From Kiritimatiellota bacterium (lineage in GTDB: Bacteria; Verrucomicrobiota; Kiritimatiellia; RFP12; UBA1067): DNA of 11,219 nucleotides. Below are positions 7,297 to 11,219 of this stretch, one piece after another. How positions within the stretch are numbered: position 1 is the first letter of the stretch; each line of letters begins with the position of its first letter. The position numbers were made by a program, and so were the translations under genes. Location of the stretch: assembly GCA_009777165.1 (NCBI GenBank), contig WRML01000039.1, positions 1-11,219 of the forward strand, written 5' to 3'. Under the pieces are notes generated by a model. It saw only the letters and a program-made list of their open reading frames with translations. It was not told where the DNA came from and did no database searches.

Positions 7297-8582
7297 TACG
7301 CCCTTTCAAAGGGAGTCTTTACAAACGCCGCAACGGAAAATACATCCCCGCTGATTCCGAGGAAAGCGGCATCTACTATCTGGAAGTCCCGTCGCCGAGG
7401 TCAAAGAGCGGGAGAACGAGGATTTGCCTTCACACGGAAAGCCGTGTGGAAGCGGAAGCCCGCGCACACGCATTTGTGGTGTCATCCGCCATTACACCGC
7501 CCCCTATCGCTGGGCATTTTGTTTGCCCCTATTATGGAGTGCGGGGGCTTGCTCCCGCTTTTTCAGAGGGGGGGGAACTTTCAGAAAGCGGGAGCAAGCC
7601 CCCGCACTCCATAGGTTGTGTTTCATCACCCCTTCCAACCGTGCAGCACGTCAAACTTTCCGACGTGTGGTTTCTCTTCACGCAACGCTACGAGGTCGCG
7701 TTCAAGAGCCTGAAGTGCTACCGCCACCAGCTCGACGGCTTCCTCAAATGGACGACCGCGACCCGCGCCGACGAGGTGACGCGCGAGATGGCGGAGGACT
7801 ACACCCGGCACATCTTCTCCCGCAAGTCCACCGCCCCGCAGGACATCGGGACGCTCAAACGCATCTGGCATACCGTCTGGCCCGGCCGCCCCAACCCGTG
7901 GGATACGGGCCTGCGCCTGAAGCCCAAGGAGCGCGGAGGGGTGTTCCGCTACCGCCGTTTGAGCGTCGAGGAGGCGGGCGCGTTCTTCGGGAAGATCACG
8001 CGGACGCTCGCGGAGCGTCCCAAGCCCGACCGCCGCCAGACCATTGACCGCCTCCTCCTGCAAGACCTGCGCGACGCCGTCATCTTCGCCTGGCAGTACG
8101 GGATGCGCATCGGATCGCTCGCCGTGCTGAAGTGGGACGACTTCCACCCCGGCAAAGACTTCTTCCTCCACATCCCCCCCAAGACGAAAGGGGTGAAGCC
8201 CTGGCCCCTGGAGATACCCATCATGCCCTCCACGCACAACGTGCTGGTGCGTCGTTTCAGGGGGCTCAACGGCAAGCCCGGCGGCTACCTCTTCCCCCAC
8301 TTCCACCGCGCCTACCACCGCAACGTCAACGGGCTGACCGCGCTCGTCAAGCGTCTGATGACCGGGGCGGGGGTGATGGACGACCACCGCGGACGCGCCA
8401 CGATGCACAGTTTCCGCGCCTGTTTCATCACGCAGATGGACGAGGCCGGGGCCCCCTCCGGCATCACCGACAGCCTCACCGGGCACGCCCCGCAGAATAT
8501 GCACGATATGTACAGCCACGCCAGCGTCCCGTCCAAGCGCGAATGGCTCACCAAGGCCATCCCGCCCTTACCATTAGGATGA
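7293..8582 (+). CDS. int: Tyrosine recombinase / phage integrase with an in-frame palindromic insert
   Basis: This encodes 429 residues. An in-frame TAA at 7284-7286 leaves TTG 7293 as the first usable start, with only a weak GGGA upstream. The following GSLYKRRNGKYIPA region is a typical integrase arm-DNA-binding start (about 6-62). Residues 81-107 are encoded by a REPIN-like palindrome. The core-binding SAM-like domain is about 119-205 and the catalytic domain about 218-425. The full catalytic set is visible: Arg272 (YGMRIGSL), a beta-hairpin Lys (297 or 299, PPKTKG), His372 and Arg375 (HSFR), His398 (TGHAP) and Tyr407 (MYSHAS). It probably integrates and excises the element to its right. 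It converges on the repressor gene with a 9-bp overlap, and an intrinsic terminator lies 33 bases after its stop. The 3' two thirds is GC-rich, unlike the secreted-protein genes on its left. Confidence 0.92.
   Translation: MVRPFKGSLYKRRNGKYIPADSEESGIYYLEVPSPRSKSGRTRICLHTESRVEAEARAHAFVVSSAITPPPIAGHFVCPYYGVRGLAPAFSEGGELSESGSKPPHSIGCVSSPLPTVQHVKLSDVWFLFTQRYEVAFKSLKCYRHQLDGFLKWTTATRADEVTREMAEDYTRHIFSRKSTAPQDIGTLKRIWHTVWPGRPNPWDTGLRLKPKERGGVFRYRRLSVEEAGAFFGKITRTLAERPKPDRRQTIDRLLLQDLRDAVIFAWQYGMRIGSLAVLKWDDFHPGKDFFLHIPPKTKGVKPWPLEIPIMPSTHNVLVRRFRGLNGKPGGYLFPHFHRAYHRNVNGLTALVKRLMTGAGVMDDHRGRATMHSFRACFITQMDEAGAPSGITDSLTGHAPQNMHDMYSHASVPSKREWLTKAIPPLPLG
7301..7313. repeat. 13-bp palindrome just after the integrase start
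   Basis: CCCTTT-C-AAAGGG is a perfect inverted repeat 5 bases after the TTG start codon. It could be a recombinase or regulator site, or a small hairpin that lowers translation. It is within coding sequence and may be chance. Confidence 0.35.
7533..7613. repeat. REPIN-like palindromic element inside the integrase gene
   Basis: Perfect 29-bp inverted arms (7533-7561 and 7585-7613) flank a 23-base centre. Each arm contains its own near-palindrome, GCGGGGGCTTGCTCCCGC (7541-7558) and its complement (7588-7605), giving a REP doublet in inverted orientation. The whole unit is 81 bp, exactly 27 codons starting on a codon boundary, with no stop in frame. It encodes the linker YGVRGLAPAFSEGG followed by ELSESGSKPPHSI. 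The centre contains eight consecutive Gs (7568-7575). It falls between the arm-binding and core-binding domains, where an insert is least harmful. Confidence 0.8.
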
Positions 8583-9026
8583 TTTTTTAACCTGCCCGCC
8601 AGAAAAGCCAGAGGAGGTGCCTAATGAAGGCACTTTTTTATTGCTCTCATCCACGAGCCTCGCTATCGCCTTCTGCTGGCTCGCGATCGTCCTCTCGTGG
8701 CTCTTAATCGTATCCTGCTGGCTTGCGTTTGTCTCCACAAGCCTAGAGATCGTCACGTCCTTGTTCCGGCACGGTAAGCACGGGACGGGTGAAGCCCCTG
8801 TGACGAACGTCGGCGTTTCATCCGACAACCCGAAAAGCCAATCTGCCGAGACCGACAAAGTAACGCAAATATGCTGTAGGACTTTATAGCCCGGGACATT
8901 CGTCCCGTTCTCATATTTTGAGTACGCCTGTTGCGCCATTCCAAGGAAAAGAGCCATTTCCGATTGTGAACGCCCCCCCCTCAACCTTTTAAGCCTATCC
9001 GCAAACGATGGAAGATTTTTTTTCAT
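8574..9026 (-). CDS. XRE-family phage-type repressor with C-terminal coiled coil
   Basis: This encodes 150 residues starting at the ATG complementary to 9024-9026. The upstream AAGGGATT on the minus strand is a weak RBS. Residues 7-67 form a Cro/C1-type HTH (FADRLKRLRGG, SQSEMALFLGMAQQAYSKYE, GYKVLQHICVTLSVSADWL). A short linker with a CLPC pair (83-86) leads to a probable coiled coil at about 92-131 (ISRLVETNASQQDTIKSH and IASQQKAIARLVDES are similar halves), likely for oligomerisation. There is no S24/LexA-type peptidase domain, so RecA-stimulated self-cleavage is not expected. It is divergent from the early operon and probably binds the 9027-9153 region. The gene overlaps the end of the integrase by 9 bp. 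It contains a run of eight Gs on its coding strand (complement of 8973-8980). Confidence 0.87.
   Translation of the reverse strand: MKKNLPSFADRLKRLRGGRSQSEMALFLGMAQQAYSKYENGTNVPGYKVLQHICVTLSVSADWLFGLSDETPTFVTGASPVPCLPCRNKDVTISRLVETNASQQDTIKSHERTIASQQKAIARLVDESNKKVPSLGTSSGFSGGQVKKSS
8615..8639 (+). terminator. Intrinsic terminator for the integrase transcript
   Basis: The stem is AGGTGCCT (8615-8622) with AGGCACTT (8628-8635), including one G-T pair, with a 5-base loop AATGA. The 3' arm merges into a run of six Ts (8634-8639). It sits 33 bases past the integrase stop, within the 3' end of the oppositely oriented repressor gene. There is no matching A run on its left side, so it looks one-directional. 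Confidence 0.65.
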
Positions 9027-9042
9027 AATCCCTTTTTTGCTG

Positions 9043-9058
9043 TTGACCTTTACGTCAA
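9043..9058. promoter_or_regulatory. Candidate repressor operator over the -35 box
   Basis: TTGAC (9043-9047) and GTCAA (9054-9058) form an inverted repeat with a 6-base centre, directly covering the -35 element. Its position between the divergent repressor and early operon makes it a likely XRE operator, but 5-bp arms are short. Confidence 0.4.
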
Positions 9059-9071
9059 AGAAGCGTAGTAT
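9043..9071 (+). promoter_or_regulatory. Sigma70-type promoter for the early operon
   Basis: TTGACC (9043-9048) is separated by 17 bases from TAGTAT (9066-9071). This matches the -35 consensus at 5 of 6 positions and the -10 at 4 of 6, with ideal spacing. Transcription would start near 9078 and read the gene at 9154. The bacterial -35/-10 rules are assumed to hold in this host. Confidence 0.6.
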
Positions 9072-9074
9072 GAA

Positions 9075-9111
9075 ACTGTTTTCTCATTTGTGGAGATGAG
9101 AGTAACACAGT
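9075..9111. promoter_or_regulatory. Nested inverted repeats in the early leader
   Basis: The outer arms are ACTGT (9075-9079) and ACAGT (9107-9111). The inner arms are TCTCAT (9082-9087) and ATGAGA (9096-9101) around an 8-base loop. This may be a second operator or a leader-RNA hairpin just after the predicted transcription start. There is no T run, so it is not an intrinsic terminator. Confidence 0.4.
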
Positions 9112-9153
9112 TTTCCGTGACTGGCAAGCAGAATAAAGAAAGGAAAAAATGCG

Positions 9154-9384
9154 ATGGGCAATAAGAACAGCGGGCGCAGAAGCAAGCCGATTGTCGGCAA
9201 GCCGAAACCGATCAGAGTCCCCAGGCCGGACGGCGGGGTCACATTCATCGGCATAACCGATGCGGCGCGTTACCTGGGGTGCTCCCCCAGTTCCCTCAGT
9301 GCCGTCTGCCGGGGTGTCCGCAACCGAGGGACACGGCTGCTGAAACGCGCGAAAAGAATCTTCCCGCAACTCTTCGTTGACTGA
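9154..9384 (+). CDS. Small basic putative DNA-binding protein
   Basis: This encodes 76 residues and is the first gene of the rightward early operon. AAAGGA (9139-9144) is 9 bases before ATG 9154; another ATG at 9149 is in a different, closed frame, which supports the chosen start. The N-terminus is Lys/Arg-rich (MGNKNSGRRSKPIVGKPKPI). Residues 31-55 (FIGITDAARYLGCSPSSLSAVCRG) resemble the NUMOD1-type helix-turn-helix found in phage and homing-endonuclease proteins. The tail is basic (RLLKRAKR). The position opposite the XRE repressor suggests a Cro-like or other regulator, but this is context, not homology. Confidence 0.7.
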   Translation: MGNKNSGRRSKPIVGKPKPIRVPRPDGGVTFIGITDAARYLGCSPSSLSAVCRGVRNRGTRLLKRAKRIFPQLFVD

Positions 9385-9401
9385 CCTTACCCCAAACCGC
9401 C

Positions 9402-9791
9402 ATGCACACCTATTTCCTAAAAGCCGATTACGCCGCGAGCCGCCTCCGGTGCACCAGGCAGACGGTCTACAACCTGATACGCGGGAGCCTTCACGGGAAA
9501 CTGACGAGCGTGTCGCTGGTCAACCTGCTGAACCTGTCGCGCCGGGCGGGGCAACCCCCTGTAGACTTCATCCCGGACGACCTGATGACGCTCGACGACG
9601 TGGCGCGTCAGCTCTTCCCGCACAACGGGGACACCCCCAAGGCGAGGCGCAGCGTCTTCCCCCTGCTGAACAGCAAGAGGAGGGACCCGCTCCCGCATTA
9701 CCGCCTGAACACCCGCACCGTCCGTGTCCGCAGGGCCTCGCTCCAGTCGTGGCTTGAGGCGGTCCGGCGCAAGGAGAGGATTATCGCATGA
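9402..9791 (+). CDS. Putative excisionase-like protein with two HTH modules
   Basis: This encodes 129 residues. The N-terminal module (about 5-50, with AASRLRCTRQTVYNLIRGSL) and C-terminal module (about 61-122, LMTLDDVARQLFP, then LPHYRLNTRTVRVRRASLQSWL) both resemble MerR/AlpA/excisionase winged helices. In these a helix pair is followed by a basic wing, and the last helix begins S-L-x-x-W. Such proteins bend DNA at attachment sites to direct excision, or act as transcription factors. No Shine-Dalgarno precedes ATG 9402; an in-frame TGA at 9378-9380 excludes a longer ATG-started form. Its start is 17 bases after the previous stop, so translation may depend on reinitiation. It overlaps the next gene by ATGA. 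The frame starting at 9377 over the same DNA is a shadow. Confidence 0.72.
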   Translation: MHTYFLKADYAASRLRCTRQTVYNLIRGSLHGKLTSVSLVNLLNLSRRAGQPPVDFIPDDLMTLDDVARQLFPHNGDTPKARRSVFPLLNSKRRDPLPHYRLNTRTVRVRRASLQSWLEAVRRKERIIA

Positions 9792-10201
9792 CCCCGGACA
9801 CCGAGATACTGATGCGCGGGTACATACAGGGCATCGCGAGATGCTGCTCGACGTGTTTCCGCCAGCGGACGGCCGCTTGCGTGTCATGCCCCGCGTCCGG
9901 CGCGAAGGCACTCCTTGAGCGCGTTGCCGACATGAAGGCCCGCGAGATACCGACGCGTACACACGGCAAACGGATGAGGGGGCGCATCGTGTCAATCCTC
10001 ACGCAACTCCACACCCCTTCCGTCAAGTCCGGCGACATCACGGCCCCCGGATGCACCGCGAAGATGAAGGCAAAAACATTCGCGACGATGATCAACGACG
10101 GGCTCATCGAGGCGCAAGCGTCCGAGACCAGCAGGAAACTCTACACGATCACCCCGAAAGGGATTAAGTACGTCACGCTCCACGGCACCGCCACCGCCTA
10201 A
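9788..10201 (+). CDS. Cys4 knuckle plus winged-helix protein, putative regulator
   Basis: This encodes 137 residues with a strong AAGGAGAGGA 7 bases before the ATG and a 4-base overlap with the upstream gene. Residues 20-34 read C-x2-C-x7-C-x2-C (CSTCFRQRTAACVSC), a candidate zinc knuckle. Residues about 62-130 look like a winged helix: GRIVSILTQL, then SGDITAPGCTAKMKAKTFATMI, then NDGLIEAQASETSRKLYTITPKGIKYV. The last part has the typical wing and final T-x-K-G turn seen in MarR/PadR-like domains. Probably a DNA-binding regulator of the element; I do not recognise a named family for the combination. A metal role is inferred from cysteine spacing only. Confidence 0.68.
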   Translation: MTPDTEILMRGYIQGIARCCSTCFRQRTAACVSCPASGAKALLERVADMKAREIPTRTHGKRMRGRIVSILTQLHTPSVKSGDITAPGCTAKMKAKTFATMINDGLIEAQASETSRKLYTITPKGIKYVTLHGTATA

Positions 10202-10216
10202 CGAAAGGAAAGGATA

Positions 10217-11071
10217 ATGAAGAGAGAAACCGCAATCACGAGAGCCGACGCGCTCCCGATACAATCCATGGGCGATCTGCACGAAATCGGCAAGCTGCTC
10301 GTGCAGACCGACCTGTTCGGCACGAAGAACCCCGCCGACGGATTCACCATCGCGTGCATCTGCCAGCAGTCCGGCATCACGTTCGCCGAGTTCATGCAGA
10401 ACTTCCACTTCATCAAGGGAAGAATCTCAAAACGCGCCGACGCGATGCAAGCCGACTTCCAGAAAGCAGGGGGAGTGATCGAGATTGTCCAGCGCGACGA
10501 GGAAGGGACGGTCATCAACCTCACGCTCGACAAGACCAAGTACACGTCAAGGTGCCTTTGGAAAGAGATCCAGGGAGAGCCGTTCGTCACCAACCCGAAA
10601 GACCAGAACTACAAGACACCGCGTAAACGTATGCAGATGATGTGGGCGAGGGCCATTAGCGACGGCGTGAGGGTGGTCTACCCCGCCGCCGTCCAGGGCG
10701 TATACACCCCCGAAGAGACCGACGACTTTGCGGAGGCGGACAACACCCCCCCGCCCAAGCCGCTGCCGGATGCCGAAGCCTCAAAGCGGACGCAGGAACA
10801 CGCGCAACAGGTCATAGCCGTCGTCAGCCCGCCGCCCTGCGAACAGCCGGACGCAGAGCCCGACCCGTTCGACCTCGCGCGGAACACATTGCCGCCCGAC
10901 TATTCCATCTGCCCAATCGAGGGAAGCCTCTTCCGAATGAAGTGGACGGATATGCCGACCGAGCACCTGAACATCGCGCTCACGCTTAAAATGCCGCAAC
11001 CGCACAAAGACGCGGTTGCGGAAGTCATCGCGACCCGCCAGTCCGCCAGCGGGAAAGGAGCCGGGCAATGA
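10217..11071 (+). CDS. Probable RecT-like single-strand annealing protein
   Basis: This encodes 284 residues. AAAGGA (10204-10209) is 7 bases before ATG 10217. The order resembles phage RecT-type proteins: an N-terminal helix (SMGDLHEIGKLLVQTDLF), a segment FTIACICQQSGITFAEFMQNFHFIKGRISKRADAM-like (about 43-77), a charged beta part (GGVIEIVQRDEEG), then PRKRMQMMWARAISDGVRVV and YPAAVQGVYTPEE (135-167). Related phage proteins there have a 'W.K.P..ML..RA.S...R...P....G.YTPEE' pattern (recollection). RecT proteins anneal complementary ssDNA during phage replication and recombination. Residues about 170-215 are a Pro/Glu-rich linker, and about 215-284 are a separate C-terminal part not expected in RecT. 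A different DNA-replication role is possible. The stop overlaps the next start (ATGA). Confidence 0.6.
   Translation: MKRETAITRADALPIQSMGDLHEIGKLLVQTDLFGTKNPADGFTIACICQQSGITFAEFMQNFHFIKGRISKRADAMQADFQKAGGVIEIVQRDEEGTVINLTLDKTKYTSRCLWKEIQGEPFVTNPKDQNYKTPRKRMQMMWARAISDGVRVVYPAAVQGVYTPEETDDFAEADNTPPPKPLPDAEASKRTQEHAQQVIAVVSPPPCEQPDAEPDPFDLARNTLPPDYSICPIEGSLFRMKWTDMPTEHLNIALTLKMPQPHKDAVAEVIATRQSASGKGAGQ
10994..11021. repeat. Perfect 10-bp inverted repeat in the 3' end of the RecT-like gene
   Basis: CCGCAACCGC (10994-11003) and GCGGTTGCGG (11012-11021) flank an 8-base loop. There is no T run, so it is not an intrinsic terminator. It lies 46 bases before the next start codon and could structure the mRNA there, or be chance in GC-rich coding DNA. 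Confidence 0.45.
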
Positions 11072-11219
11072 AAAGCGAAATCACCGTTCATGCCGCCGAG
11101 CTCTCACTGCCCGGCGCATGGCTCGCCAAGCGCGGGGAACTGCTCGCCAAGGCCAAGGGGATAACCGCCGTCACGTCCGACGCACAGGTCATTGAATCAT
11201 CCGCGCTGCAAACGGAAAT
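11068..11219 (+). CDS. Start of an unidentified gene (3' partial)
   Basis: ATG 11068 overlaps the stop of the RecT-like gene in ATGA, with AAGGAG (11055-11060) 7 bases upstream. The frame is open to the window edge for 50 codons, beginning MKSEITVHAAELSLPGAW, then LAKRGELLAKAKGITAV and continuing TSDAQVIESSALQTE. The pattern looks helical and charged. Genes in this position beside RecT often encode a nuclease or a coiled-coil accessory protein, but too little is visible to choose. The tight coupling makes this a real gene of the same operon. Confidence 0.75.
   Translation, partial: MKSEITVHAAELSLPGAWLAKRGELLAKAKGITAVTSDAQVIESSALQTE

Larger units (their letters stand above)
7205..11219. mobile_element. 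One end of an integrated phage-like element (right end outside window)
   Basis: A tyrosine integrase, convergent XRE repressor, divergent promoter region, excisionase-like HTH protein and RecT-like protein occur in the order typical of a temperate phage or related integrative element. The integrase is the outermost gene, so the left boundary probably lies in 7205-7292, which carries three direct repeats. No tRNA target is seen, and the exact boundary is unproven. No structural phage or conjugation genes lie inside the window, so the element type cannot be decided. Confidence 0.7.

Noticed and set aside
7240..7614. Alternative + frame overlapping the integrase N-terminus
   Set aside because: It ends inside the palindromic insert and has no domain. 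The integrase frame carries the recognisable arm-binding start.
8617..8889. + strand frame predicting a hydrophobic protein (LAIAFCWLAIVLSWLLIV)
   Set aside because: It is the complement of the repressor's coiled-coil repeat; the apparent membrane segment is a mirror of Gln/Lys/Glu-rich codons.
9055..9369. Minus-strand frame opposite the small basic protein
   Set aside because: It has no recognisable domain and would cross the divergent promoter region. The + strand gene has an RBS and an HTH-like motif.
9377..9757. Alternative + frame over the excisionase-like gene
   Set aside because: The translation is Arg/Pro/Gln-rich with no motif, and it conflicts with the HTH-encoding frame that couples by ATGA to the next gene.

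Overview
The window looks like a piece of a Verrucomicrobiota/Kiritimatiellota/Lentisphaerota-type genome. This is inference from memory: the giant Asp-rich secreted protein and the discoidin-type protein resemble families I associate with those phyla. No rRNA or tRNA marker is present to confirm it, and I see no CRISPR array.

Left half (about 1-7204) is a run of four + strand genes for exported proteins. A giant modular protein, whose 5' end lies outside the window, carries Ca-binding-like Asp repeats, a Cys/His-rich module with three CxIC knuckles and a C-terminal HExxHxxGxxH metzincin-type zinc site. It is followed by an unrecognised secreted protein, a secreted protein made of seventeen 26-residue helical repeats, and a secreted F5/8 type C (discoidin) protein. 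Genes 1-2 and 2-3 overlap by ATGA and share almost the same junction sequence; genes 3-4 are 2 bases apart. The first about 3.65 kb is very GC-rich. The composition then drops within the peptidase region of the giant gene and stays low through the discoidin gene, suggesting that the 3' end and the three followers arrived or recombined as one block.

Right half (about 7205 to the end) looks like one end of an integrated phage or phage-like element. It has a tyrosine integrase, a convergent XRE repressor overlapping it by 9 bp, a divergent control region with a good sigma70-type promoter, and a tight early operon. The operon encodes a small basic protein, a protein with two excisionase-like HTH modules, a Cys4 + winged-helix protein, a probable RecT-like annealing protein and the start of a further gene that runs off the window.

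The most unusual items are: (1) a REPIN-like palindromic element of exactly 27 codons inside the integrase frame; (2) the metzincin-tipped giant protein whose composition breaks inside the peptidase region, with a coupled set of secreted partners; (3) three 16-bp direct repeats plus a palindrome at the integrase start; (4) the compact int/repressor arrangement with an intrinsic terminator inside the repressor gene.
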